From a virus: 64,000 nucleotides of DNA. The DNA is taken from the IMG/VR virus record IMGVR_UViG_3300036760_000522, positions 1-64,000 of that record. One strand, given 5' to 3'. Under the pieces are notes generated by a model. It did no database searches. It was not told the DNA's origin and saw only the letters and a list, made by a program, of their open reading frames with translations. A program made the translations under genes and the position numbers. Shown piece by piece: positions 41,173 through 51,068 of this stretch (within the stretch, counting starts at the first letter, position 1; each line of letters begins with the position of its first letter).

Positions 41173-42027
41173 ATGGCTCATCCATTTCTGAAATGGGTTG
41201 GGGGCAAGCGCCAACTGCTGCCGATCCTCCTCACGTACGTACCCGAGCAAGTTGAAGGCACGTACTACGAACCATTCATTGGGGGAGGTGCTTTGTTCTG
41301 GTCCTTGGTGAGCAGTGGTCGGATCAAGAAGGCCGTGATCAGTGATGTCAACGACGAGCTCGTTACCGCCTACAACATCGTACGATCGAAGCCCGACGAG
41401 TTGATACGCCTTCTGCAAAGCTGGCCACACACGTCAGATTTCTTCTACGAGCTTCGAGCAAACACAGACGCAAATGATCCTGTGTTTCGTACGGCTCGGA
41501 TGATCTATCTCAATAAGACAGGCTTCAACGGGCTTTACCGCGTCAATCGCTCAGGGCAGTTCAACGTTCCTTTCGGCAAGTACGCGAACCCGAAGATCTG
41601 CGATGACAAGAATTTGTTGGCTTGCAGCAAAGCACTACAAGACTGTCGAATCGAGGTTCGAGACTTTGAAGAGTCGGTCAGCGACGCCGCAGAGGGAGAC
41701 TTCGTCTACTTCGACCCTCCGTATGTGCCAGTCACTGCGACGAGCAACTTCACGAGCTACACGGACAAAGGGTTTGATGTTGACGATCAAGCCCGCGTAG
41801 CGAGTGTGGCGCAGCGGCTCGTTAGTCGAGGTGTTCAGGTCCTTGCATCCAACTCGGACATGCCGGCTGTCCATAGCTTATACTCCAGCTTTCATCGCAC
41901 CTCAGTACCAGCACGACGTAACCTGAATTCCAAAGCGGATGCGAGAGGCCCTGTGGCCGAGCTGGTGATCTCATCGCACTTTTCAACGCCTACGCTAAGC
42001 GATCAGTTTCTGGCGATGTGCCCTTGA
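41173..42027 (+). CDS. dam: Dam-like DNA adenine methyltransferase
   Basis: 284 residues. FLKWVGGKRQLLP (N-terminal motif I), YYEPFIGGGALFW, FNGLYRVN and the catalytic FDPPYVP identify a D12-class N6-adenine methylase, often GATC-specific. Phage Dam enzymes protect DNA from restriction or regulate packaging. ATG 41173 preferred, the open frame extends upstream into the previous gene. Confidence 0.9.
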   Translation: MAHPFLKWVGGKRQLLPILLTYVPEQVEGTYYEPFIGGGALFWSLVSSGRIKKAVISDVNDELVTAYNIVRSKPDELIRLLQSWPHTSDFFYELRANTDANDPVFRTARMIYLNKTGFNGLYRVNRSGQFNVPFGKYANPKICDDKNLLACSKALQDCRIEVRDFEESVSDAAEGDFVYFDPPYVPVTATSNFTSYTDKGFDVDDQARVASVAQRLVSRGVQVLASNSDMPAVHSLYSSFHRTSVPARRNLNSKADARGPVAELVISSHFSTPTLSDQFLAMCP

Positions 42028-42064
42028 CTAGACTCGTGGAAAACACTAAACGCCGCATCACGCT

Positions 42065-42412
42065 ATGGAGCTGCTGCTGCGACGGTCTGTCGGTACTGAG
42101 GTTGCGTACGAGGTTGACGAGAACTGTCACTTGGACTTGGTAGGCGTTTTCGGAAACCGTTATGTCCCGCACGTACAGTGTGTCGTGTTAGGAGACGTCT
42201 CAATTGAAGACGACTTGGAGATTTTCAGAGCTGCCCCCAAACGACTTGCGGCCCTGGTTGAGTTGTTGACCGGCTTGCCGGTTCTTGAGTTCGATGGCGT
42301 CACGATTCGGGGACCTGATAATTTCGGTATTCGCCTAGACCGTGAGGCGTTTGCGAGAGGAAGAAGCACGCCTCCTCAAAGCGTAAGACAGACGTCAACG
42401 GTAGAGAATTGA
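42065..42412 (+). CDS. hypothetical protein
   Basis: 115 residues. Mostly beta N-terminal half, helical middle. Its end overlaps the convergent fibre gene by 18 nt. Function unknown. Confidence 0.5.
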   Translation: MELLLRRSVGTEVAYEVDENCHLDLVGVFGNRYVPHVQCVVLGDVSIEDDLEIFRAAPKRLAALVELLTGLPVLEFDGVTIRGPDNFGIRLDREAFARGRSTPPQSVRQTSTVEN

Positions 42413-43972
42413 TCTATCGTACGTAACTGATATTCCAGTGCTGTCCTCGGTCTCTAGGGCATCGCTTTTTAGTACTTCTTGTGCGAACAAAACGTCTGTG
42501 AAAGCCTCATCTTCTGTGTTGAGTGCGTCCGCCGAGGCTTCGACTTCGTACCAGAAGTCTATGTGGAGACCGTCGCCTGCGTAAATCGTGTCGTAAACTT
42601 CGACCGCCGAGGCTTCGACTTCGTACCAGAAGTCTATGTGGAGACCGTCGCCTGCGTAAATCGTGTCGTAAACTTCGACCTCAATTTCGGTGACGGACAC
42701 AAAGAACGAAGCCCTAATGTAGTAGGTGTCGGAAACATGCGACGTGCTGATGTCGACGGTGTCCAGAAGAACGCGATCGTGTGTGAGACTGACGCCGCAC
42801 GTGTCACCAACACTGATCGTGTTGTCGATGTCGATCACACTCTCAGTGCCCGCTAGCGCACTGGTAATCTGATCCGCTACGGTTACAACGTCTTCAACTT
42901 TTCGATCACTTTGGCTCTCGATTACGACCAGTTCTGTGTGGCTGATACTGTCTTGGTTTTCTCGGCTGTAGGCTGTGTCAGCAGAAGTTGTGTCGCTTGC
43001 AGTGATCTCGTCGGTGATCGATCTGAAGTGTTCCAGGGAGACGTAATCTGTGATTGAAACTTCGTCGTTCAAGAACAGTGTTTCGACTACGGTTGTGTCG
43101 ACTAGCACCAATTCGTCAGACAGCGCTACGAACGTCTCACGTGAAATCGTGAAGCCGTCCAAGACACCTATGGTGTCTTGGACGACTCGATCGACAACAA
43201 CGTCAAATGTGGTCTGATCGGTTACTGTGAGCGCATCGTTCGTTTCCCGTAGATGTTCGGCGGATCGATCCGAGCTGTCTGTTGTTGAGAGACCATCTTG
43301 CAGGTTTAGGGACAGGTACAAACTCCGTAGAGTTTGGTCGCTGAAGTCTAAGGAATCCGTGACAATAGTCGCCAGATACAAGCTGAGGGCAGCTTGGTCC
43401 GTGAAGCTCGCCGTGTCTGTGTTCGTGACTTGCAGTGAGAGACTGGTTTGTGTTTGGTCAGTTGTGTTGAACGCATCTTCAGCAAGAACAGAGTAGACGA
43501 CCACGAGGTTGATCGTGATTTGATCACTTAGCACCAAAGAATCAGAAGCACTTGAGGTAACAGATAGATCGACGTTTGACTGATCTGTCAGGTCAACGAC
43601 TTCTTGGAGTACTCGGACGAAACTGCCTTCTGTGTTTAGGTTGTCTGTGAGCGCCAGGACTTCAGACAAAAGACGATCGGCTGCCAGGTCACGAGCGACA
43701 GTGTCTGCGCTGACAACTGTGTCTGTAGTCGACCGATCAAGTGTGGCGTTTGAGACCCCACTGTCCGTGACGGATAGTGTGTCGGTAGCTGATCGATCGT
43801 AGGTAAATTCGTTGGATACTTGGTCCGTCAGTGCGACAGTTTCATTGACGGAGACATCCAAAGCTGTGGCGGACGTCGATGATGTGTCAGGTAGAAGGCC
43901 GAGTTCCGCCGCAGCCCCGTCCCATAATTGGGACGAAGGCAACCCAATGTCGAATAGGCCGATGGCTGACAT
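42395..43972 (-). CDS. acidic repeat virion protein
   Basis: 525 residues. A short N-terminal region (LFDIGLPSSQLWDG), then about 20 tandem units with L-x-V-T-D-Q / D-T-x-S-x-T-D motifs and Y-x-R-S junctions, as in 51944 and 52539. Near the C-terminus two exact 25-residue units carry a 75-bp DNA duplication. Likely a fibre or fibre-like virion part. The repeats are Asp-rich and could bind Ca2+ (inference). Confidence 0.7.
   Translation of the reverse strand: MSAIGLFDIGLPSSQLWDGAAAELGLLPDTSSTSATALDVSVNETVALTDQVSNEFTYDRSATDTLSVTDSGVSNATLDRSTTDTVVSADTVARDLAADRLLSEVLALTDNLNTEGSFVRVLQEVVDLTDQSNVDLSVTSSASDSLVLSDQITINLVVVYSVLAEDAFNTTDQTQTSLSLQVTNTDTASFTDQAALSLYLATIVTDSLDFSDQTLRSLYLSLNLQDGLSTTDSSDRSAEHLRETNDALTVTDQTTFDVVVDRVVQDTIGVLDGFTISRETFVALSDELVLVDTTVVETLFLNDEVSITDYVSLEHFRSITDEITASDTTSADTAYSRENQDSISHTELVVIESQSDRKVEDVVTVADQITSALAGTESVIDIDNTISVGDTCGVSLTHDRVLLDTVDISTSHVSDTYYIRASFFVSVTEIEVEVYDTIYAGDGLHIDFWYEVEASAVEVYDTIYAGDGLHIDFWYEVEASADALNTEDEAFTDVLFAQEVLKSDALETEDSTGISVTYDRSILYR
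42529..42678 (-). repeat. 75-bp exact tandem duplication
   Basis: Two identical 75-bp copies (42529-42603 and 42604-42678) inside the repeat gene, coding VEVYDTIYAGDGLHIDFWYE and five more residues twice. Identity suggests recent slippage or recombination. Confidence 0.9.
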
Positions 43973-43975
43973 TAC

Positions 43976-44770
43976 TCAGTCCTCAGCAAATTGAAGACAA
44001 GCTTGCAGGACCCCGCTGGCGGTTGTCTGAGCGCAAACAGCCCAGAACAAGCAAGCATCACTTTGGACGTCTGGGATTTGCTCTAGATCTAAGAGAGCAT
44101 CCAGAAGTCGAGGGGCGGAGCCGTACGCCAGAATTGGAAGAGCCACCAACGGTTTGAAAATCGTGATTCCGAAGTTCCCCGCTATTCCCGTCGTCGCTAA
44201 GACAGTGGCAGACGCAACTGCTTGGACGGCTGTGTCCCCCTGCTGTAGTGTAAATGGGATAAGACGCCCGACTTCTCGGTTGTTGGTGGCGCCGAACACA
44301 GAAGCCAGTGTCGTGCGTCCAGTTGTGCCAGCTTGATTTGTATAGCTGGCTGTGATGGTCGTAGCAGTAGTCCCGATGATCGTGTAGATTTCGTAAGCGG
44401 CTATTGCACCTGTTGTGTAACGAGTCAACGCAGCTGTCGGAAGGTTGGTTGTTTGAGCCGTCGTAGTAGTGCCTGAGAGACCACCTTGATGGGAAAGCCG
44501 ATCACACAAGACCAACATGCCCCCACTTGCGAGCGACAACACGTACTCGAGAACACGCAACGTTGTGGCCGAGTTGCCTTGTTCTAGAGCACCCGTTGTT
44601 GCATTGGTAGGAACAGCTGCCGTCGTCGGTGCAGCCCCTGCCAGTGGAGCTGTTGCCCAAAGCGAGTACCACTGCCCTGCGACTGTCGTCAGCGAGTTTT
44701 TGGTAGTGTGTCGACTCTGATACGGTGCTTGACGTTTGGTCGTGTATGTTGAGAAGTCCGTAATCGCCAT
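43976..44770 (-). CDS. virion protein, paralogue A
   Basis: 264 residues. Ala/Thr-rich beta protein. Shares GGLSGTTTTAQT, GD(T)(A/G)VQAVAS and TTG(I/T)AGNFG(I/V)(T/S) segments with the next gene, so the two are tandem paralogues. Such paired proteins lie near tail genes in huge phages. Exact position in the virion unknown. Confidence 0.7.
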   Translation of the reverse strand: MAITDFSTYTTKRQAPYQSRHTTKNSLTTVAGQWYSLWATAPLAGAAPTTAAVPTNATTGALEQGNSATTLRVLEYVLSLASGGMLVLCDRLSHQGGLSGTTTTAQTTNLPTAALTRYTTGAIAAYEIYTIIGTTATTITASYTNQAGTTGRTTLASVFGATNNREVGRLIPFTLQQGDTAVQAVASATVLATTGIAGNFGITIFKPLVALPILAYGSAPRLLDALLDLEQIPDVQSDACLFWAVCAQTTASGVLQACLQFAED

Positions 44771-44771
44771 C

Positions 44772-45611
44772 TCAGCGCTCGCTCATGTTGAGTCCGTACA
44801 TGATTTGCGGCACGGTCGTCGTGTTGGCCAACCAGGCGAACGCGAGACACGCGTTGGTCAGGACTTCTGAGAAGCCCCCCGATCTGGCTAGTTGTAGGAT
44901 CCCTCCTACGCCCAAAACTGAAATTGGAATCGCGTACAATGGGCGAACGATCGATACTCCAAAGTTGCCAGCTGTTCCTGTCGTCGCCAGAACTGTGACG
45001 CTTGCCACAGCTTGAACTCCAGTGTCGCCGGCCGCCAACGTCAGGGGAATGATTCGTTGGGCTTCGTTGAGACCTGTTCCCCCGATTGCCACAGCTTGCG
45101 AAGTGACTCCGCTGGTTCCTCCCTGATCTGTGTAACTGGCTGTGACGGTTGTAGCAGTGCCGCCGATGGCAGTGTAGATTTCGACGAAAATTTGGTTACC
45201 GACGCTAGCCGTGCTCGTGTAGCGAGTCAGGGATCCACCAACGGTTTGTGCGGTTGTAGTAGTGCCTGACAGTCCTCCGATGTGGAGCAGTCGATCGTAG
45301 AGGATGAGAGTACCGGCCGCGTTTGCCGTCGCCCAACCACCCGTCAACCACTTCTGTCTACCGCCCCCAGGGTTCGTTTGCTTGAGGGCTCCGTCAGTAG
45401 CGTTGGTGGGCACTGAAACGGCTCCTGGGGCCACTCCGTGGGCAGGACTGCCGTTGTATTGCCAGAGGGAAGTCAGCCTCCCGGCAACTGGTGCTTGGGC
45501 AGCAGCGGCTCCGACGCGGTTGTCTTTCCAGCCAATGATCGCTTCAGGCGTACCGGAGTTTCCTCCAGTTGCTCGATTTACAAGTTCTGACAGATCGGCA
45601 AATGCTGACAT
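44772..45611 (-). CDS. virion protein, paralogue B
   Basis: 279 residues, paralogue of 43976-44770 (shared segments given there). First gene of the minus-strand virion set, divergent from the large fibre gene at 45828 across a region with a perfect palindrome. Confidence 0.7.
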   Translation of the reverse strand: MSAFADLSELVNRATGGNSGTPEAIIGWKDNRVGAAAAQAPVAGRLTSLWQYNGSPAHGVAPGAVSVPTNATDGALKQTNPGGGRQKWLTGGWATANAAGTLILYDRLLHIGGLSGTTTTAQTVGGSLTRYTSTASVGNQIFVEIYTAIGGTATTVTASYTDQGGTSGVTSQAVAIGGTGLNEAQRIIPLTLAAGDTGVQAVASVTVLATTGTAGNFGVSIVRPLYAIPISVLGVGGILQLARSGGFSEVLTNACLAFAWLANTTTVPQIMYGLNMSER

Positions 45612-45668
45612 CTAGCGGTGTGGTCCCCTCCGACAATCCGGAGTTAATAAGCGGAAATCATTACGGAT

Positions 45669-45686
45669 ATGACTCATATGAGTCAT
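45669..45686. promoter_or_regulatory. 18-bp palindrome in divergent promoter region
   Basis: ATGACTCATATGAGTCAT is perfectly symmetric and lies between the divergent virion genes. Nearby GCGGACC is directly repeated. A likely regulator site for late genes, unproven. Confidence 0.5.
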
Positions 45687-45827
45687 GTTTGGAACTTTTC
45701 TCAGATCCAAGACAATAGCTATTGATTCCAATAAAGAACCCTGTACGTATCCTAGAGCCGCGGACCGCGGACCAAAACGGGGAAATCCCGAAGAGCTTAA
45801 AACCCTTTTGAATTTTCCTTGGTTGCG

Positions 45828-48800
45828 ATGGCAACACTCGGGGTTCTGACAGTTGATTCGATTGTCGTCACCGACTCCTTGTCGGTGTGGTTGAAGGACG
45901 TTGTCGTTGGGGATGCGGTTTCGATTGCGGATACCGTTCAGCCTTGGCTGAAAGACGTTGTCCTCGCCGATACCATTTCGATCCCTGACATCGCGCTAGC
46001 AGCGTCTAGGATTTCAGCCCTCATCAAGTTTGCGCAAGGGGCGAATGTTGGTGTCGGCGGCGAAGCGTTTGTCGTTGCGACTGGAACAGCTGTCACGATC
46101 ACCAACTACGACAATACCCTTGTCGCGAGTTGGCAGATCGATTTGTATTACACGCCGCAAGGAAGTTCCGTCGAGCGGGCCGTACCTCACACCTTTAACA
46201 ACAGTAGCAGCACGCCTTCGGCCAGCGTCACGCCGGATGTCTCGGGCTCCTATCGCGTCCAGCTGACGGTTTGGGATACTGCCGGCAGGATTGGGGCCTC
46301 TAGCGTCGACATCCGCGTATTCGCTGTTCGTGAAGCTGGCCCACTAGCTTGGATCCGACCACCTGCACAAATCTACCCACTGTCGTTGCCTACGCCGGAA
46401 AGCAGTAGACCCAACGCAAAGCCGGAAGAACTGAATTTCGGTAACCAGCCGTACGGCTGGTCTGGTGCCCAGAACCAGGGTTTGATGGATGATATCCTTC
46501 GTCGCATTTCGGCGGAAGACTCAGTCTCTACGATCCTTTGGGTAGATGCCGGCACGGCTCTGTCGACAGCGTCTCAAGACGGAAGCATCGAGAAACCGTA
46601 CGCGACGGTTCAACAAGCGATCGATCATGGTGCCGCAAGTGCCTTAGTGAGCTGGCACATACAAGTCGCGTTTGGGGACTACTCGTCCCAAAGTCTGACG
46701 ATTCCGCAAGAGAAAGACTTTGTCATTGAGGGTCGTATCCGACGCGGCTTGATGACTTTGGGGTCTGTGACGTGGACGGTCACCGGAAACCAAACGTCTA
46801 GACTTGCGTTTCGACGTGTCATCGTCGGAAGCCTCAGTATCGCCGATGGTGCGGCGCCCGCAACGGATGCTGTCTTGTCGTTCGTCGATTCTCAGGCAGG
46901 TTCCATTACGACGCTTGGGACCAGTATTACGACAGTTGTTCTGGCGGGTGTCTCGCTGGCTAGTTTCGATGTGATCGCGACGCCTAACGTTGCCAGCATT
47001 GTAACAGGACCAGTCAACCTCCTTGGAACGCTGCTCGCACAAAACACACAGTTCCAGGCGACATGTACGTTACTGTCCGTCACAACCTTGTTGGCCGATG
47101 GCTCATCGTTTGAGCAAGACATCCGCGTTTCCAACACGGTTAGCCAGCTGCAAGCGTGCGTTTGGACAGCGAACGGGTTCGACATTGAGTTCACAGGCTC
47201 GGCTGGCATGTTCCACATGGATTCGAGCACGCTCGATTCCTTCCTTGATCACGCCGGCACGATTACGAACGGCAATGTCAGCTCGGACTACCAAGATTTG
47301 TCGGTTACTGGCTTCATCTCAGGTGGTGTTGTTCGTCGCGTTTCTGGACTCACGCTTTCGATCGCAGCAGGTTTCGGTAGTACGGTCCTTGGTACCTCTG
47401 CGACATATGTTGGTTGGATGGCAACGACAATTGCGGCTCCAACCAACACTAGTTTTCAGGTTTATGTCGATTCGACTGGTACGATCTTTTGTGGGACAGG
47501 ATCAGATCCAGAACAACACATCATCCTGTCCAAGGGATATGCGGACGGTTCGGACGTTATCGTCCTCAGTCGCTACGATCTCACAATTCGCCAACTGATT
47601 GCCAAACGTTTAGAATACGCCCGGGATGTCGTCGGACCTGTCACCGTCTCAGGGGTCGCAGCATCGATTTACTCCACACCGTCTCGCCAAGTCTCAGTTT
47701 CATCTGGTACATTTTACGTTGACCAGACACGTCTCACTGCCACGGCCTCAACCCCCATTACCTTCCGGTATTGGTACCGCAATGGCAGTGGTGGTTGGAC
47801 GACGATTGCCAATCAAATTCAGGTCGACAATGCACAGTATGACGACGGGGACGGAACGCGGGCGGCGATTCCAGCTTCGGCGTGGAAAAAAGACCTCTTG
47901 TTCGTTTCCGTGTCGGATGACGGCACTGAATACCATGTTGTTTACGGACAGGAGACATTTTCAACTCAAGGACTAGCAGAAGCAGGTGCCAATCCATTGC
48001 CGCCTGACCAAGTCCTACGAAGTGCTCTGCGAGTCGCGGGCATTGTCCTTCAACTCTCCGGCAATATCGCTAGCGTTGTCGACGCACGCCCATTCCTAGG
48101 GCAGCTCTCCACAGGCTCGACGAGCACGACCGACCACGGTTTGTTGTCTGGGTTGGGAGACGACGACCACACACAATACCTACTCACCAACGGTTCTCGT
48201 GCCATGTCGGGCGGTCTCGACATGGGCGCGAATGCCATCAGCAACGTTGGCACCGTAGACGGGGTCGATGTTTCTGCTCACGCGTCTCGACACAATCCGG
48301 GTGGAGCTGACGCTCTCGCTACTGCCACGGCAGCAACTGTTACAGATTCGACGAATGCGGAGGGATCCGCTACTTCCTACGCTCGATCTGATCACACACA
48401 TTCTCACGGTACCCGTGGCGGTGGGACGCTGCATGCGGCTGTTACGACATCGGTCGACGGCTTCATGTCTGCCGCGGACAAGGCCTTATTGGATTTGTTG
48501 GTCCCCGCCAGCAAGCGGCCGGTTCGGGCCGCTACCACAGCCAACATCACGTTGTCCGGAACTCAGACGGTCGACGGCGTTTCTCTGGTAGCAGGGAACC
48601 GTTGTTTGGTTAAGGACCAGTCTACTGGTGCAAACAACGGTATTTACAATGTTGCCTCTGGTTCGTGGACACGGACAATAGATTTCGACGTAGACGCAGA
48701 AGTTCGTGGTGGCCTATTGGTGCCGATTTCGGAAGGCACGGTGAACGGCGACCGTGTCGCGATGTTGACAACTAACGATCCCATCACAGTTGGGTCGACA

Positions 48801-49607
48801 ACGCTCACGTTTGCAATGACGCAGGTCCCCCCGCTGACTTCAACGGCTCCTGCTGATGTCACGAAAGCAGCCGCCGCAGTTGGCACTTCGACGTTAGCCG
48901 CTCGACAAGACCACAAGCACGACGTCACCACAGCTACAGTCCAGACGCTTACGGACTCAACGAACGCAGAAGGAACAGCGACTTCTTTAGCTCGGTCTGA
49001 TCACACACATTCACACGGCACCCGCGGTGGTGGAACCCTTCACGCCGATGCGACGACTTCCGTGTCAGGATTCTTGTCAGGGGCGGACAAGACCAAGCTC
49101 GACAACATGTTTTTCGGTCAGCGGCAGTTTGGTGGCGCTGACTTTGACGATCCGAACAGCTCGAACTGGACGATCAATGCAGCAGCTGCGTTGGCTGCGG
49201 ACTCAAGCAATGCGGGCCTAGTTGTCCGGAGATTTGATGACACAACGGAAGAGGGTGTGGGGTTTGACGTCTACCTGCCTGTTGGATCTACCAACATCAT
49301 ATTTCGTTTCGTTTCTAGAGCACAGACGGCTCCAGGATCCACACAAACAGTTCGACCTGTCCTGTACGTCCGGGAGATCCCAGACAACGCAGCGGTGGAA
49401 GCCTGGTCTAGCGCGACGTTGATGACAACGATTAGCATCCCCAACAATGCCAACTTTCAGTACGATTCACAAACGATCGCCTTGTCTACGTTGAGTCTCG
49501 TTGCTGGCCGTGTCGCACAGTTTGAGCTCACACGTCGAGGAACCGACGGCAGCGACTCCTTGTCGGGTGACTGGGTGCTTCAGACGTTGGTTGTTGAGTT
49601 CACTTAA
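45828..49607 (+). CDS. large tail fibre / tailspike-like protein
   Basis: 1259 residues. The N-terminal 60 residues carry two D-x-V-S-I-x-D-x-x-x-x-W-L-K-D units like the acidic repeat family. Then a PKD- or Ig-like domain, and DGSIEKPYATVQQAIDHG near 248, the usual start of a pectate-lyase-like beta-helix. The C-terminal third has repeated GxHxH segments (SDHTHSHGTRGGGTLHA twice) and a DHGLLSGLGDDDHTQYL fibre motif. Probably binds host surface. The weak ribosome site leaves TTG 45819 possible. Confidence 0.8.
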   Translation: MATLGVLTVDSIVVTDSLSVWLKDVVVGDAVSIADTVQPWLKDVVLADTISIPDIALAASRISALIKFAQGANVGVGGEAFVVATGTAVTITNYDNTLVASWQIDLYYTPQGSSVERAVPHTFNNSSSTPSASVTPDVSGSYRVQLTVWDTAGRIGASSVDIRVFAVREAGPLAWIRPPAQIYPLSLPTPESSRPNAKPEELNFGNQPYGWSGAQNQGLMDDILRRISAEDSVSTILWVDAGTALSTASQDGSIEKPYATVQQAIDHGAASALVSWHIQVAFGDYSSQSLTIPQEKDFVIEGRIRRGLMTLGSVTWTVTGNQTSRLAFRRVIVGSLSIADGAAPATDAVLSFVDSQAGSITTLGTSITTVVLAGVSLASFDVIATPNVASIVTGPVNLLGTLLAQNTQFQATCTLLSVTTLLADGSSFEQDIRVSNTVSQLQACVWTANGFDIEFTGSAGMFHMDSSTLDSFLDHAGTITNGNVSSDYQDLSVTGFISGGVVRRVSGLTLSIAAGFGSTVLGTSATYVGWMATTIAAPTNTSFQVYVDSTGTIFCGTGSDPEQHIILSKGYADGSDVIVLSRYDLTIRQLIAKRLEYARDVVGPVTVSGVAASIYSTPSRQVSVSSGTFYVDQTRLTATASTPITFRYWYRNGSGGWTTIANQIQVDNAQYDDGDGTRAAIPASAWKKDLLFVSVSDDGTEYHVVYGQETFSTQGLAEAGANPLPPDQVLRSALRVAGIVLQLSGNIASVVDARPFLGQLSTGSTSTTDHGLLSGLGDDDHTQYLLTNGSRAMSGGLDMGANAISNVGTVDGVDVSAHASRHNPGGADALATATAATVTDSTNAEGSATSYARSDHTHSHGTRGGGTLHAAVTTSVDGFMSAADKALLDLLVPASKRPVRAATTANITLSGTQTVDGVSLVAGNRCLVKDQSTGANNGIYNVASGSWTRTIDFDVDAEVRGGLLVPISEGTVNGDRVAMLTTNDPITVGSTTLTFAMTQVPPLTSTAPADVTKAAAAVGTSTLAARQDHKHDVTTATVQTLTDSTNAEGTATSLARSDHTHSHGTRGGGTLHADATTSVSGFLSGADKTKLDNMFFGQRQFGGADFDDPNSSNWTINAAAALAADSSNAGLVVRRFDDTTEEGVGFDVYLPVGSTNIIFRFVSRAQTAPGSTQTVRPVLYVREIPDNAAVEAWSSATLMTTISIPNNANFQYDSQTIALSTLSLVAGRVAQFELTRRGTDGSDSLSGDWVLQTLVVEFT

Positions 49608-49616
49608 GGGGGAACA

Positions 49617-50318
49617 ATGGCTATTGATTTTGAGGCTGGAAACACCGATAACTTTTTGCTTAGCGCATCAATCTCTACATTTCAAAACGTGAGTGGTGCG
49701 ACACTCATGTGCTGGTATCTTGGAGAGAGCCTGGCCAACACTGAGGACTACATCGTACATTTCTCGACAACGAACAATATACAGTCACGCTGCGGTATTG
49801 GCCGACGAAGCGGTTTATTTCGCGCAAGCGCGCGAAGGTTAGACGGGGATTTGGTCACCAATTTAGATGGGGCAACTAGCCCGTCAAATGGTGTGTTGTA
49901 TCACTTAGCAGTTACATACAATTTCACAGGTCAATCACTTATACTTTACGTGAATGGGGCACAAGATGGCTCAGCAGCACCTTCGTCTTGGACGGGAAAC
50001 ACGAGCAACACCGCGGGGACAGGCCGGATAGGTACAAGGGCTGACGGATCGGCAACCAACGATATGGATGGCGTCTTGGAAGACGTTCGTGCGTATAACC
50101 GTGCTCTTTCCGCTGAAGAAGTCAATACCATTTACCAAGCCCGGGGACGTGACAAGATAGTAAACGGATTGTTGCATAGGTATAAAATGATCGAGGGGTC
50201 CCCCGGTTCTGCTGCAAGCACAATCGTGGATATTGGATCTTTGAAAATAGACGGTTCTGCGTCTGGAACACCAGCCTACGTTACATCGTTGATAGCCAAT
50301 CGACATCGTCGAGGGTAG
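49617..50318 (+). CDS. LamG/concanavalin-like virion protein
   Basis: 233 residues, GGGGGA before the ATG. A laminin-G-like jelly roll: FHLA-type strand HLAVTYNFTGQSLILYVNGA, then GRIGTRADG and DGVLEDVRAYNRALSAEEV, the common end motif of these domains. Likely sugar-binding on the virion surface. Confidence 0.8.
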   Translation: MAIDFEAGNTDNFLLSASISTFQNVSGATLMCWYLGESLANTEDYIVHFSTTNNIQSRCGIGRRSGLFRASARRLDGDLVTNLDGATSPSNGVLYHLAVTYNFTGQSLILYVNGAQDGSAAPSSWTGNTSNTAGTGRIGTRADGSATNDMDGVLEDVRAYNRALSAEEVNTIYQARGRDKIVNGLLHRYKMIEGSPGSAASTIVDIGSLKIDGSASGTPAYVTSLIANRHRRG

Positions 50319-50323
50319 GGAAC

Positions 50324-51043
50324 ATGGGAACAGTTCTTCATCGAGTTACACTTGAGCTGCTTGAGAGTGTCAACACACCTGATTTCAATCCAGGTCTTTA
50401 TCTGGTCAATCCAGATCTCAGCGCAGTTATTGGACAGCCAAAAAAGTATTGGAAAGTTGTCGGATCGAATGTCGTACTAAAAACTCTGCCTGAGCAGGCT
50501 ACTGCCGATAAGCAGGAATTACCTGCGACCAAGAGACAGTTGTTAGACGCTGTTGATTCCAAATCCGAAGCTTTGATCACTGACGGTCCGGGTCTCGAGC
50601 ACCCAATTGGTAGCGGGAAATTCATCAGCATGAGCATGGGGGCGCAGCTCAAGTGGATCGGTTGGCAGGACATCGCAGACGACTGGACTTCGTTGGGTCT
50701 TCCTTATCCGTTTCGAGTTCGTACCCGTTATGATGATGACTTCATCGAGATCCAGAATGCTGCTGAAGTGAAGGCTGTACTTGGCGAGATGGCACAGTTG
50801 ATAGCTAAGATTTTGACTGAAGCGGAGTACGTCAAGGCGGCTATTGTGAAGGCTACAACACTGACTGACGCTGAGTCCGCTGCTGACAAGTATTTGGAAG
50901 CGACCACCCATCAGTTGCTCTTGTCTGACCTCGTCGACATGACCGATGACGTGGCAGTAGTCCTAGAGGTTCTATTTGATGCGATTGAGATCACAGATCT
51001 CGTAACGAATTTGCTCACGAATTTGCTCACGATTCAAATTTGA
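50324..51043 (+). CDS. virion-associated protein
   Basis: 239 residues, ATG with AGGGAA upstream. The N-terminal half reads like phage tail-fibre accessory proteins (YLVNPDLSAV). The C-terminus has DLVDMTDDVAVVLEV and IEITDLV, remnants of the acidic repeat. Function unclear. Confidence 0.6.
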   Translation: MGTVLHRVTLELLESVNTPDFNPGLYLVNPDLSAVIGQPKKYWKVVGSNVVLKTLPEQATADKQELPATKRQLLDAVDSKSEALITDGPGLEHPIGSGKFISMSMGAQLKWIGWQDIADDWTSLGLPYPFRVRTRYDDDFIEIQNAAEVKAVLGEMAQLIAKILTEAEYVKAAIVKATTLTDAESAADKYLEATTHQLLLSDLVDMTDDVAVVLEVLFDAIEITDLVTNLLTNLLTIQI

Positions 51044-51068
51044 GCGGTTGGGGAAGGTCTGGTGCGTA

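Noticed and set aside
42479-42856. Plus-strand ORF with repeated FVPEVYVETVACVNRVVNFD
   Set aside because: It is the antisense translation of the 75-bp duplication in the minus-strand fibre gene.
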